DNA of 64,000 bases from Winogradskya humida (GCF_016862215.1 NZ_BOMN01000126.1:1-64000), one strand, 5' to 3'; positions 6,483 through 17,162 are shown, numbered from the stretch's first letter. Numbers and translations: made by a program. Notes: generated by a model from the sequence alone, not told the origin.

Positions 6483-7595
6483 TCAGCCGGCGATCTGGGT
6501 CTGCTTACGCCACCGGATGCCGGCCTCGATGAATTCGTCGATGTGGCCGTCAAAAACCGACGGCGGGTTGCCGGTCTCCTGCTCAGTGCGCAGATCCTTG
6601 ACCATCTGGTAGGGGTGCAGGACGTACGAACGCATCTGGTCACCCCACGATCCGGTGGTGTCCTGCTTGAGGCCGGCCATCTTGGCCTCCTCCTCCTGGC
6701 GCTTGCGCTCGAGCAGCCGGGCCTGCAGCACCCGCATCGCCGATGCCTTGTTCTGAAGCTGCGACTTCTCGTTCTGACACGTCACGACGATGCCCGTCGG
6801 AATGTGCGTGAGGCGCACGGCGGAGTCCGTGGTGTTAACGCTCTGTCCACCAGGCCCCGACGAACGGTAGACGTCGGTCCGGATCTCGTTCTCCGGAATG
6901 TCGATGTGGTCGGTCTGTGCCACTACGGGCATTACCTCGACGCCGGCGAAGCTCGTCTGGCGGCGGCCCTGGTTGTCGAACGGGCTGATCCGGACCAGGC
7001 GGTGGGTGCCGGACTCGACGCTGAGCGTGCCGAACGCGTAGGGCACCTTGACCGCGAACGTGGCGGACTTGAGGCCCGCCTCCTCGGCGTAGGAGGTGTC
7101 GTAGACCTCCGTGGGGTAGCCGTGGCGCTCAGCCCACCGCAGATACATCCGCAGGAGCATCTCGGCGAAGTCGGCGGCGTCAACGCCACCGGCACCGGCG
7201 CGGATGGCGACCACGGCCTCCCGGGAGTCGTACTCGCCGGAGAGCAGGGTGCGGACCTCTTGCGCGTCGATGGCCTTCTGCAGGCTCAGGATCTCGGCGC
7301 CGACCTCGTTGACGGAGCCTTCGTCACTCTCGGCCTGCGCCATCTCGAGCAGCAGGGCGGCGTCGTCGAGGCGACTGCGCAGCGATTCCATCTTCGAGAT
7401 CTCGCTGGCGGCGTACGAAAGCTTGGAGTTGACCTCCTGGGCACGGGCCTGGTCGTCCCACAGGTCGGGGGCGGAGGCCTGCTCCTCGAGCTCAGCACGC
7501 TCCCGCCGCAGCCTGTCGAGGTCGAGCACGTTCTCGATATTGCGGAGGGTGGCGTCGAGCGCCTTGAGCTGGTCAGGAAAGTCGGCTGCACTCAC
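6483..7595 (-). CDS. prfB: Peptide chain release factor 2
   Basis: A 370-residue class I release factor. The codon-recognition tripeptide SPF (204-206 in VRISPFDNQG) marks RF2, which reads UGA and UAA. The catalytic GGQ is at 249-251 in SSGPGGQSVNTTDS. The GAGGVDAADFAEML block lies near residue 134. The reading frame is continuous: there is no early UGA and no programmed +1 frameshift site of the kind that autoregulates many prfB genes. Start GTG at 7595 lacks a Shine-Dalgarno, but TATTCT ends 8 nt upstream, suggesting a leaderless mRNA. prfB next to ftsE/ftsX/smpB is a common actinobacterial arrangement. Confidence 0.95.
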   Translation of the reverse strand: MSAADFPDQLKALDATLRNIENVLDLDRLRRERAELEEQASAPDLWDDQARAQEVNSKLSYAASEISKMESLRSRLDDAALLLEMAQAESDEGSVNEVGAEILSLQKAIDAQEVRTLLSGEYDSREAVVAIRAGAGGVDAADFAEMLLRMYLRWAERHGYPTEVYDTSYAEEAGLKSATFAVKVPYAFGTLSVESGTHRLVRISPFDNQGRRQTSFAGVEVMPVVAQTDHIDIPENEIRTDVYRSSGPGGQSVNTTDSAVRLTHIPTGIVVTCQNEKSQLQNKASAMRVLQARLLERKRQEEEAKMAGLKQDTTGSWGDQMRSYVLHPYQMVKDLRTEQETGNPPSVFDGHIDEFIEAGIRWRKQTQIAG

Positions 7596-7603
7596 GACTG
7601 TTA

Positions 7604-7609
7604 AGAATA
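7604..7609 (-). promoter_or_regulatory. Leaderless -10 element of prfB
   Basis: TATTCT at 7609-7604 lies 8 nt before the GTG start. No clear -35 is visible because the upstream sequence is the terminator stem at 7611-7640. Confidence 0.45.
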
Positions 7610-7610
7610 C

Positions 7611-7640
7611 GCCGCCCGGCCGCTGTTGCGGCCGGGCGGC
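7611..7640 (-). terminator. 13-bp perfect hairpin after the PadR gene
   Basis: GCCGCCCGGCCGC and its inverted copy around a TGTT loop, 21 nt past the stop of the PadR-type gene and directly upstream of the prfB -10 element. Confidence 0.7.
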
Positions 7641-7661
7641 CCATGCTGCGTAATTCCGTCA

Positions 7662-8177
7662 TCACTCCGCAGGTGCGGCCTTGAGCCAGGTCAGAGCCGC
7701 CTTGTGGTACGCGACCGCGAACTCGAGAGCCGCGGCACCGTACTGATCGCCGGCCTTCTTGGCCTCTTTGGCCTGCTCGCGCGCCATCGCCAGGGCCTCG
7801 GAGTGATACTCGTTGGCACCGGTGTAGAGCGTCTTCAGCTGGCCGCCCGCGTGCTGCTGACCGAATGCGACGCGCAATGCGACCGGGTTACGGATCGCGT
7901 CACGGCCGGGAGACTCGGCGAGCCACCGGCTGAAAGCACGTTTGCCGGGGGCGGTGATGGCGTAGGGCTGGCTGGACCGCGGTCCTGGCTTGCCGAGGCG
8001 GACGTATCCCATCTCGGCCAGGACCGGCAATTCGCGGTAGACCTGGCTCCGCGTCATCGACCAGTAAGGCCCGAGGCGGCGTTCGGCAGCCGCCATGAGC
8101 TGTCCGCCGGTCATCGGCCCGTCGTGGAGCAGACCGAGCAGAGCGGCAGCCGTAGGGTTGATTTGAGAGTCGGGCAT
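7662..8177 (-). CDS. PadR-family transcriptional regulator
   Basis: A 171-residue PadR protein. The N-terminal winged helix is clear: ALLGLLHDGPMTGGQLM, then SMTRSQVYRELPVLAEMGYV and a wing ending in QPYAITAPGKRAF. The C-terminal half (about 95-171) is helical, suited to the dimerisation coiled coil of this family. PadR proteins are usually repressors of a neighbouring transporter or detoxification gene. The nearest divergent gene is the eight-helix membrane protein at 8511, separated by 333 bp that contain a 7-bp inverted repeat (8253-8273). No ligand can be inferred. The ATG at 8177 has only a close GAAGG upstream. Confidence 0.88.
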   Translation of the reverse strand: MPDSQINPTAAALLGLLHDGPMTGGQLMAAAERRLGPYWSMTRSQVYRELPVLAEMGYVRLGKPGPRSSQPYAITAPGKRAFSRWLAESPGRDAIRNPVALRVAFGQQHAGGQLKTLYTGANEYHSEALAMAREQAKEAKKAGDQYGAAALEFAVAYHKAALTWLKAAPAE

Positions 8178-8510
8178 GCCTTCTAAGCTGCCACTTTGTC
8201 GCTGCGGCGTCCAGGATTTCGCCCGATCCGTCCAATTTGCGTCTCCACATACGACTGTCCCGCACAGACAGTCCGACCACGAGGGTCGTGACCGGGCGTT
8301 TTGCCGTTGTGAACGAGTCTCTGGGGGTAAAATGGAGCGCGAAATCGGTCAGACGGCGCTCGAAGTCTGGAACCGCTTCAAAACTGGCGGATCGCCGCGC
8401 TGACTGTGACGCGAAATTTCTGAAGAAACGACTTTAGGGACAATCCGCCCATCTAGGACTCGCCGCCGCCTCCACCTAGCCCGCAGCGGCGGCCCGCGTA
8501 CCCTTTGGCC
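8178..8510. other. Intergenic region with a possible PadR operator
   Basis: 333 bp between divergent genes. GACTGTC (8253-8259) and GACAGTC (8267-8273) form a perfect 7-bp inverted repeat about 76 bp upstream of the PadR start. TACCCT (8499-8504) ends 6 nt before the ATG at 8511 and could be a leaderless -10. I see no coding sequence. Confidence 0.45.
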
Positions 8511-9482
8511 ATGCCTTCTCCTTCGCGGGGCATCCTCTCCGCGCTCTCTCTGGCGTTCATGGGATTGCTGTGGGCGGCCGGGATGCTCGTGTCCGCCCGG
8601 GTCTCGATCACCGGTCAGACAGACGCCGAAATCGAGGTCACCTCCACGGCGTACGCGATGCCCGGCACGGTCTCCGCGATGCTCGTCGCCGGCGCGGCAG
8701 TCGGCCTGGCCGTCCTGACCCTGGTGTCGCGCAGCGGCCGTGAGGTCGGCACCACCGTGCGCTTCGTGATCTCCACCGGCAGCGGCGTGATCATCGGTGG
8801 CCTCGGCGCGCTCGCCATCATCACGATCAACACCGAGGGCTGGATCTACGCGGTCACGGGCGGCACGATCGCAGCGGCCGCGACCATCGGTGGCGCGCTG
8901 GCCGGGCTCCCCCGCCCGCGGGTCACCGCGGCTGTCAGCTGGGCCGCGATCGCCGTCTTCCTGGTCGGCATGGTGCTGGCGTTCCTGCAGGACGACCTGC
9001 TGCCGGTCTTCGGCGCGGGCAGCAGTTCGGCGTCACAGGCCAACGCGGCCAACTACTGGGGCTATGCGCAGGGCATTCTCGGTGGCCTGGCCGCCGGCCT
9101 GATCACCTACCGCCTGCTGCGCAAGGACACAGACCTGCGGTGGCCGCTCTTCGGACTTGCGGGCGCCGGGCCCGGCCTGCTCCTGGTTCTGGGAGAGATT
9201 CTCGTACGCACGGCAGGTGCGCGGGTGTTCGATCTCGCTGGACGGGTGAGCGTGCTGGACTCCACGATCCAGACCATGCTGAGCGGGACCCGGCTCAACA
9301 ATGCGTTGATGGTGCTCTTCGTCGGCGCGTTCACGGCCATCGTGGCCTTCGGGCGCACCCTCAGCTCCCCCGCCGACGTCGAGCCCGCACCCAGGCCGTC
9401 CCGGCGGGCCGCTCCCGTCACGGCGCCCGCCTCCTCGACCACCGACGCTGACCAGATCGAGGAAGCCGCCCGCGCGGAGTAG
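8511..9482 (+). CDS. Eight-helix integral membrane protein, unknown function
   Basis: A 323-residue protein with about eight hydrophobic helices: near residues 6-26, 55-75, 87-108, 116-137, 144-163, 180-202, 209-232 and 262-282. It ends in an Ala/Pro-rich acidic tail. No transporter or enzyme signature is visible. The ATG at 8511 was preferred over the TTG at 8505 because TACCCT ends 6 nt before it, as for other probable leaderless genes here. It is divergent from the PadR regulator, a possible regulatory pairing, and its stop lies only 3 bp from the stop of the convergent gene at 9486, leaving no room for a terminator. Confidence 0.75.
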   Translation: MPSPSRGILSALSLAFMGLLWAAGMLVSARVSITGQTDAEIEVTSTAYAMPGTVSAMLVAGAAVGLAVLTLVSRSGREVGTTVRFVISTGSGVIIGGLGALAIITINTEGWIYAVTGGTIAAAATIGGALAGLPRPRVTAAVSWAAIAVFLVGMVLAFLQDDLLPVFGAGSSSASQANAANYWGYAQGILGGLAAGLITYRLLRKDTDLRWPLFGLAGAGPGLLLVLGEILVRTAGARVFDLAGRVSVLDSTIQTMLSGTRLNNALMVLFVGAFTAIVAFGRTLSSPADVEPAPRPSRRAAPVTAPASSTTDADQIEEAARAE

Positions 9483-9485
9483 TGG

Positions 9486-9989
9486 TCAGAGGAGTTCGTC
9501 GAGCTCCGTCACCGCGTACCACTCAAGCTCGTGATCCTCGGCGCCGTCGACTGTGAACTGGGCGTCGGGGTCACCGGCCAGCGCCTCCAGCACCACCTCA
9601 GCCGCGGCGGCGACCTGCTCGGCGGCGTCGGCACTGTCCACGTGGATCGCGGCGACGGACTTGATGGAGAGCGGCTGCGGCAGCGTCACCGCGCTCGACC
9701 CCAGCTCGTTGTCCTCCCGCACGAGGGCGCTCGCCAGGACGTCGGCGGAGACCACGACCCGCCGGCTCGGAGCCTTCGGGTCGTGGCGCAACAGCTGCAG
9801 GGCGGCCTGGGCAGCGCGGGTGAAAGCGACGTACTCGAGCTCTTCCTCGTCGCCCTCCGCGTACCACTCGCGCAGCCCCGGGGTGACCGTGTGGCCCTCC
9901 GTGACGGGAAGCTGGCCGGACTCCTTGAGCATGGCCAGCAGGGGCACGGTGGCCGGCACGTAGACCCGGACCTGCTCGGTGATCGGCAC
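9486..9989 (-). CDS. Conserved actinobacterial protein (DUF6912-like)
   Basis: A 167-residue soluble acidic protein. It starts VRVYVPATVPLLAMLKESGQL and has a central FTRAAQAALQLLRHD helix and a repeated Ala/Glu-rich C-terminal half. I recognise it as similar to small actinobacterial proteins named DUF6912, whose function is not known; this is by memory. No catalytic motif, Cys pair or membrane segment is seen. Start GTG at 9989 follows GGGAGA by about 6 nt. The rhodanese gene lies 41 bp upstream on the same strand, so co-transcription is likely. Confidence 0.65.
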   Translation of the reverse strand: MPITEQVRVYVPATVPLLAMLKESGQLPVTEGHTVTPGLREWYAEGDEEELEYVAFTRAAQAALQLLRHDPKAPSRRVVVSADVLASALVREDNELGSSAVTLPQPLSIKSVAAIHVDSADAAEQVAAAAEVVLEALAGDPDAQFTVDGAEDHELEWYAVTELDELL

Positions 9990-10030
9990 TGTTTGTCTCC
10001 CCGACGTCGTGGTTGCTCCCCTTTATCTCA

Positions 10031-10435
10031 TCAGCAACCGCAGGCGTCCGTGGCAGGGGCGGTCAGCGGGTCCGGAATACGGGTGACGTCGCCGGTGGGC
10101 GTACGCAGCGGAAAGCCTTCCCGGATCCAATACTCGACGCCACCGAGCATCTCGCGGACCGCATAGCCGAGCTTGGCGAACTCCAACGCGGCCCGGGTGG
10201 CACCGTTGCACCCCGGCCCCCAGCAGTACGTGACTACCGCCCCTTCGATCTCATGGGCCCGGCCCGCGATCTCCGTGGTCGGCATGTGCACCGCACCGGG
10301 CAGATGCCCCTGGTCCCAGGCCTGCTTCGAACGCGAGTCGACCAGCACGAAGCTGCCCGGCTCGGCGTTGCGGACATCGGCCACGTCGGTCTGCGTGGCA
10401 AGGCGTTCGGCGAAGATCTCCGCTGCTGTTCTCAT
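10031..10435 (-). CDS. Rhodanese-like sulfurtransferase domain protein
   Basis: A single-domain rhodanese of 134 residues. The family blocks are FVLVDSRSKQAWDQGHLPGAVHMP (about 29-52) and the active-site loop YCWGPGCNGATR (70-81), whose second cysteine (C76) is the probable sulfur carrier. A C-terminal CGC could bind metal or form a disulfide. Rhodaneses paired with a divergent Lrp/AsnC regulator are frequent in actinobacteria, and this gene is divergent from one at 10529. The ATG at 10435 has a TAGCGT hexamer ending 7 nt upstream, suggesting leaderless expression. The substrate is unknown. Confidence 0.85.
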   Translation of the reverse strand: MRTAAEIFAERLATQTDVADVRNAEPGSFVLVDSRSKQAWDQGHLPGAVHMPTTEIAGRAHEIEGAVVTYCWGPGCNGATRAALEFAKLGYAVREMLGGVEYWIREGFPLRTPTGDVTRIPDPLTAPATDACGC

Positions 10436-10442
10436 GCCCTCA

Positions 10443-10522
10443 ACGCTATTTTCGCCGCCGTGTGATCAACATCCCGGCTCCACGGCGCTGAGCTGCTTTT
10501 ACCCCCGCATCCACGGTAGTTT
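10443..10522. promoter_or_regulatory. Divergent leaderless promoters, rhodanese and AsnC genes
   Basis: TAGCGT (10448-10443, minus) ends 7 nt before the rhodanese ATG, and TAGTTT (10517-10522, plus) ends 6 nt before the AsnC ATG. The 93-bp gap is therefore a shared control region, probably bound by the AsnC protein. Confidence 0.5.
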
Positions 10523-10528
10523 CCGCCG

Positions 10529-10990
10529 ATGACCGTTGAAACCGCACTGGACCGTACGGACTGGCGCTTGCTCGCCGAACTGCAACGCGACGGCCGTGCC
10601 ACGTTCGCCGAGCTCGCCCGAGCCGTGGCGATGTCACCCAGCGCCGTGGCCGAACGGGTCCGCCGTCTCGAGGAGACCGGAGTGATCGCGGGCTACCGGG
10701 CTTCGCTGGACCCTTCGCGGATCGGCTTCGACGTGATGGCCTTCGTCCGGCTGCGCTACCCGACCGGCAACTACAAGCCGTTCCACGCCCTGCTGGACAC
10801 CACACCCGAGATCGTCGAGGCCCACCACGTGACGGGCGATGACTGTTTCATCCTGAAGGTCCTGACCCGCTCGATGCGCCATCTGGAAGAGGTCACCGGC
10901 CGGATCGCGGGCCTGGGCGCCGTGACGACGAGCGTCGTATATTCCAGCCCAATGCCGGGGCGCGCCCTCTCCTCAGGGGACCTCACCTGA
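10529..10990 (+). CDS. Lrp/AsnC-family transcriptional regulator
   Basis: A 153-residue Lrp/AsnC regulator. An N-terminal HTH is seen in LDRTDWRLLAELQRDGRATFAELARAVAMSPSAVAERVRRLEETG, followed by the linker IAGYRASLDPSRIGF and the RAM ligand-binding domain (about 70-145), with the TGDDCFILKV strand that forms the effector pocket. Proteins of this family form octamers and respond to amino acids or related metabolites. It is divergently transcribed from the rhodanese gene across 93 bp, so that gene and itself are the probable targets. The HTH gene at 11016 follows by 25 nt. Confidence 0.9.
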   Translation: MTVETALDRTDWRLLAELQRDGRATFAELARAVAMSPSAVAERVRRLEETGVIAGYRASLDPSRIGFDVMAFVRLRYPTGNYKPFHALLDTTPEIVEAHHVTGDDCFILKVLTRSMRHLEEVTGRIAGLGAVTTSVVYSSPMPGRALSSGDLT

Positions 10991-11015
10991 GTCAAACGAT
11001 GGCAAACTAATGCTC

Positions 11016-11258
11016 ATGAGCGACGGGTCCGACGAGAAGCGCACGGAGCCGAGGTTCCTGCTGCTCTCGGACGTCGCCACCGAGCTGAACGTCTCGGACT
11101 CGCAGGTCTACCACATGGTCCGCAGCGGTGAACTCCCCGCGATCAAGGTCGGTGGCCGGGGTCAGTGGCGCGTGGAACGCGCCAAGCTCGAGGAATACAT
11201 CGAGCAGAAGTACGCCGAGACGGCCGAATGGGTGCAGGACAACCCGCTCACCGACTGA
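11016..11258 (+). CDS. Small excisionase/MerR-type helix-turn-helix protein
   Basis: An 80-residue DNA-binding protein. LLLSDVATELNVSDSQVYHMVRSGELPAIKVGGRGQWRVERAKLEEYI is the winged HTH of the excisionase/BldC type. It is not BldC itself by length or sequence. No integrase is nearby, so it is likely a host regulator. ATG 11010 is an alternative start two codons upstream; 11016 was preferred because CAAACT ends 7 nt before it. GGCAAAC occurs just upstream (11001) and twice in 10-bp phase downstream (11360, 11370), which could be its own operators, since BldC-type proteins bind direct repeats cooperatively. Confidence 0.8.
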   Translation: MSDGSDEKRTEPRFLLLSDVATELNVSDSQVYHMVRSGELPAIKVGGRGQWRVERAKLEEYIEQKYAETAEWVQDNPLTD

Positions 11259-11282
11259 GCCCGCGTCTCCCCCCTCCCATAG

Positions 11283-11303
11283 TTATCCACGGGGTTATCC
11301 ACA
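11283..11303 (+). promoter_or_regulatory. Tandem DnaA boxes
   Basis: TTATCCACG (11283-11291) and TTATCCACA (11295-11303) lie head to tail at 12-bp spacing. The second is a perfect DnaA 9-mer; the first has one mismatch. They sit in the 137-bp gap between the HTH gene and the Rv3235-like gene. Confidence 0.55.
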
Positions 11304-11358
11304 GGTTCTGAAAGTGGCATTGACCGGTCGCCGCGCGCACCCCGACACTCGTAGCCGT

Positions 11359-11378
11359 AGGCAAACGAAGGCAAACCG
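11359..11378 (+). promoter_or_regulatory. Helically phased GGCAAAC direct repeat
   Basis: AGGCAAACGA followed directly by AGGCAAACCG, a 10-bp tandem repeat about 18-38 bp before the GTG at 11396. A third GGCAAAC lies at 11001-11007, before the HTH gene. It is a candidate operator. Confidence 0.35.
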
Positions 11379-11395
11379 AAGGATCGGGGTGCAAC

Positions 11396-12343
11396 GTGTC
11401 GATCGCTGAGCTGGCACAAATGGGACCAACGCCGGGAATACACCTGCGCCGGGCTTACGCCGCCGACCCACCCTTCGATCCGGCCAGCTCTTCTCCCGGC
11501 GATCCCCCTTCCGCCGCTTCTCCTGGGGATCCCCACCGTGGGTTTCCTTCTGCGGAGCTCAGGCCGGGCTTTCCTTCCGGGAATCCCTGGCGTGACTCTT
11601 CTTCGGTGGAACCCGCGCCGGATTCTTCTCCCGATTTTTCTCCTGCGGATCTTCGCCCTGATCCTTCTCCCGGCGTCAGCCCTGATCCGTCTCCCGGTCT
11701 CAGCCCTGGTCTTTCTGCCGGTCTCAGCCCGCGTCCTACTCCCGGTCCGCGTCCTACCTCCGGTCCCGGTCCGCGTCCTACTTCCGGTCCCGGTCCGCGG
11801 CCTACTCCCGGCCCCAGGTCTGGTGTCTCTCGCGGCCTCAGTGCGGCTGAGCTTGAGGCCGAATTCGGACCGCCCGCGCTGGAGCCCGCCCCGACACGCC
11901 TCGGTGCCGCCCCTCTCGCTCTCGCCACCCGGCAGCAACCCTCCACAGCAGTCCCGGCGCGGCGACTGCCCCTCCCCTCCACCCCGACAGAAGCCGAAGC
12001 GGCAGTCCACCATTTCGCAAATTCCTGCGTCGAGGTGGTCAACGGCTACCGCCCCGCGGCGCACCTGCAGAAACTCGCCCAGCCCAGAGAGGCCCCGACG
12101 GTGATAGCCCAGGCCCTGATCGCAGCACAGCGAGTGGCCGCAGACCGCCAGGACGCCTACCAGTCCCAACGCCGCAGGCCCCCGTCCCCGGTGGCAATGG
12201 TCCACATGGCCACCTGCGAACCCCACCCGTCAGCCATCGAAGCGGCAGTGGTCCTGGTCGCCCCCGAACGAACCTGGGCCCTCGCCTTCCGCCTCGAACA
12301 CATATCCAACCGCTGGCTGGCAACCACCATGCGCCTCGTCTGA
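11396..12343 (+). CDS. Rv3235-like (DUF6459) protein with expanded low-complexity region
   Basis: A 315-residue protein. The C-terminal third (about 195-315) resembles the Rv3235/DUF6459 family found near secA in actinobacteria: FANSCVEVVNGYRPAAHLQKLAQPR, a HMATCEPHPSAIEAAVVL strand and a WALAFRLEHISNRWLAT end. Residues about 25-160 are a Pro/Ser/Asp/Gly-rich region with tandem PRPTSGPG units coded by 24-bp DNA repeats; this expansion is unusual. No signal peptide or catalytic motif is visible, and the function of the family is unknown. The start is GTG at 11396. secA lies 1.7 kb downstream on the opposite strand. Confidence 0.7.
   Translation: MSIAELAQMGPTPGIHLRRAYAADPPFDPASSSPGDPPSAASPGDPHRGFPSAELRPGFPSGNPWRDSSSVEPAPDSSPDFSPADLRPDPSPGVSPDPSPGLSPGLSAGLSPRPTPGPRPTSGPGPRPTSGPGPRPTPGPRSGVSRGLSAAELEAEFGPPALEPAPTRLGAAPLALATRQQPSTAVPARRLPLPSTPTEAEAAVHHFANSCVEVVNGYRPAAHLQKLAQPREAPTVIAQALIAAQRVAADRQDAYQSQRRRPPSPVAMVHMATCEPHPSAIEAAVVLVAPERTWALAFRLEHISNRWLATTMRLV
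11741..11812 (+). repeat. 24-bp coding tandem repeat
   Basis: Three units begin CCCGGTCCGC at 11741, 11765 and 11789 and encode PRPTSGPG-like octapeptides in the Rv3235-like protein. Confidence 0.85.
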
Positions 12344-12434
12344 CCACCCCACGCCGTCAACCCCCGGGGCGTCTGTTGAGCACCACAGGCGGCGGCCGTC
12401 CCGGGCCTCACCCCCACACCCCACCCGCGCTGAC

Positions 12435-12546
12435 GTGAGCCGGTTCAGCCATACGCGGGCGTGAGCACGTTCAGCCCCACGCTGGCGTGAGCACGTTCAG
12501 CCCTACGCGGGCGTGAGCACGTTCAGCCCCACGCTGGCGTGAGCAC
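12435..12546 (+). repeat. 26-bp minisatellite
   Basis: GTGAGC recurs at 12435, 12461, 12487, 12513 and 12539, exactly every 26 bp, in units like GTGAGCACGTTCAGCCCCAC plus GCTGGC. Alternating units end CTGGC or CGGGC, so a 52-bp higher-order period exists. Degenerate TCAGCC/TCAACCC copies continue to the HAD gene. The whole 12344-12726 stretch is without a recognisable gene. Confidence 0.9.
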
Positions 12547-12726
12547 GGCAGTGGGCGCGTTCAGCCTGCGCTGCTGGGGCCCACTCAACCCGTGCGAACG
12601 GAGGGCACGCTCAACCCCGGCGAGCGTGGGCCGCTCAACCCGCGACCGCGGCGGCCATAGAGCTACGGTGCCGGCGCTTGGATCGGCGGGCGTGAGCGTG
12701 CTCAACCCGGCTGGCGGTGGGCGAGC

Positions 12727-13386
12727 TCAGCGAGAGGGTCGGGGAGCGTTCAACCAGGTGGTGAGGAGGGGCAGGACCGCTCGGAGGTCGGTTCCGTCCG
12801 TTGCCGCGTGGGCGGCGGTGCGGGCCGGGGGGCTTGCGTTGAAGGCTATCGCCATTCCCACCTCGGCGAAGAGAGGCAGGTCCGAACGGCTGTCACCGAT
12901 GGCAGCACACTGCGCCGGGTCCACGCCCAGCTCGGCGGCGACGCCCACCGCGAAGTCCCGTTTGTCCAGCTCATCGAAGTGCTCGGCGACCTCACCGGTG
13001 TAGCGGCCGCCGATGACCTCCAGCCGCGGGCCGCTCGCACGGTCGAAGCCGAAACGCCCGCACAGATAGACACCCACGGCGTCCCACGCCAACGTGGCCA
13101 GCACCGGAGCCAGGTCCTGCTGACGACACCAGTCGACGGTCTCCGCGATGCCGTCGACAAGCGGCAGGGAATCCAGGAGGCCGCGCACTTCGGCGGGAGT
13201 CCGCGTCACCCATCCGCGGGCGTCCAGGACGGAGACCTCCTGGTTGCTCAGGGTCCCGGCCGCATAACGGGCTTCGGCCTCCCGCACAACGCCGGCGTGA
13301 CCGAGCGACTCGGCCAGATGCTGCCCACTGCTGGTATGCGGGACCAGTGTCCCGTCGACATCGAAGAAGACCACCCCGCGCACCAC
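12727..13386 (-). CDS. HAD-superfamily phosphatase (SerB-like, subfamily IB)
   Basis: A 219-residue HAD hydrolase. Motif I is FFDVDGTLV (nucleophile D9, acid D11), motif II is the Thr in VLATLAWD, motif III is a Lys in the KRDFAV segment, and motif IV is GDSRSDLPLF with the metal-binding aspartates. The helical cap between motifs I and II fits phosphoserine-phosphatase-like IB enzymes, which act on small phosphomonoesters; the substrate is unknown. The GTG at 13386 has TAGCCT ending 7 nt upstream, suggesting a leaderless mRNA. Both flanks are repeat-rich: minisatellites lie downstream of its stop and a C/A-rich repeat lies upstream. Confidence 0.85.
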   Translation of the reverse strand: MVRGVVFFDVDGTLVPHTSSGQHLAESLGHAGVVREAEARYAAGTLSNQEVSVLDARGWVTRTPAEVRGLLDSLPLVDGIAETVDWCRQQDLAPVLATLAWDAVGVYLCGRFGFDRASGPRLEVIGGRYTGEVAEHFDELDKRDFAVGVAAELGVDPAQCAAIGDSRSDLPLFAEVGMAIAFNASPPARTAAHAATDGTDLRAVLPLLTTWLNAPRPSR

Positions 13387-13439
13387 AGACCGAAGGCTAA
13401 ACCACGGCCGCGGAGCCCGACCCAGGCAACCCGGTCCAG

Positions 13440-14010
13440 CGAACCCGGCCTACAGGGCCTGCCCCTCAAGGCCTCAACCCGCAGCCCCAACCCGCAGCCC
13501 CAACACACCGCCCCAACCCGCAGCCCCAACCCACGGCCCCAGCCCGCAGCCCCAACCCACGGCCCCCAGGTTTGAGGGAGCCCAGTTCGTAGGGAGCCCA
13601 GCCCACGGAACCCGCCCTACAAGGCCCCAACCCGCAGCTCCAACCCACGCCCCCAAACCCACGGCCCCAAACCCACGGCCCCAAACCCAGGGAACCCAGC
13701 CCACGGACCCAGCCCTGCACGGTCCCAACGCACGGCCCAACCCCATGGCACCCAGCCCACGGACCCGGCCTGGGCCCGGGCCGGCTCGGCCCCAGCGCTC
13801 AACCGACAAACCCGGGTTCCCTACGAAGCCCAACCCACGAAGCCCAACCCACGAAGCCTCACCCACGAAGCCTCACCCACGGAGCACTACGCCATAGCCC
13901 GACAACAAAGCCCGGCCCAAAGCGCCCAACCCACGAAGCCTTACCCCCAGAGCACGACCCCATAGCCCGGCAACACAGCCCTGCCCACAGCGCCCTATCA
14001 ACCAAAGCCC
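13440..14010. repeat. Degenerate C/A-rich repeat array, quadruplex-prone on minus strand
   Basis: About 570 bp built of variants of CCCAACCCACGGC, CCCAACCCGCAGC and ACGAAGCCCAACC. The minus strand has many closely spaced GGG/GGGG runs. Reading frames through it are low-complexity in every phase, with no start or ribosome-binding logic, so I see no gene. It fills the gap between the HAD gene and the secA terminator. Confidence 0.8.
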
Positions 14011-14014
14011 GGCC

Positions 14015-14076
14015 CCACCGATGCGAAACGGCCCCCACGTGCCGCCGCGGGGGCGGGCGTGAGGGCCGTTCGGTGG
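14015..14076 (-). terminator. Terminator-like hairpin after secA
   Basis: CCACCG (14015-14020) and AACGGCCC (14027-14034) pair with GGGCCGTT (14063-14070) and CGGTGG (14071-14076). It begins 13 nt after the secA stop; no U-run follows. Confidence 0.5.
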
Positions 14077-14089
14077 GAGCTGGTGAGGA

Positions 14090-16987
<2,898 letters not shown>

Positions 16988-17162
16988 GGGTCAACGCTCC
17001 CCTAGACGGTCTGCCGAACCATCGTAGGCGTCTTCTCTGCGCGCCGGTGAGCCGAGCCTCGGGTTAACCTCGCAAAGGGCATAAAACCCGGCAGTTAGTT
17101 CGCTGAGAGCGGAGCGCGCAACCTGTTGGCGCCTCCGCGCGTCCCCGGGGCAGGATGGCCGC

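Noticed and set aside
6483..7595. Programmed frameshift in prfB
   Set aside because: The frame is open from the GTG to the stop with no early UGA and no shift site.
11283..11303. oriC
   Set aside because: Only two DnaA boxes and no dnaA, dnaN or rpmH nearby.
12435..12546. CRISPR array or iterons of an origin
   Set aside because: Units are directly adjacent without spacers and no replication initiator gene is near.
13440..14010. CRISPR array
   Set aside because: Repeat units are short and degenerate, with no spacers of constant length and no cas genes.
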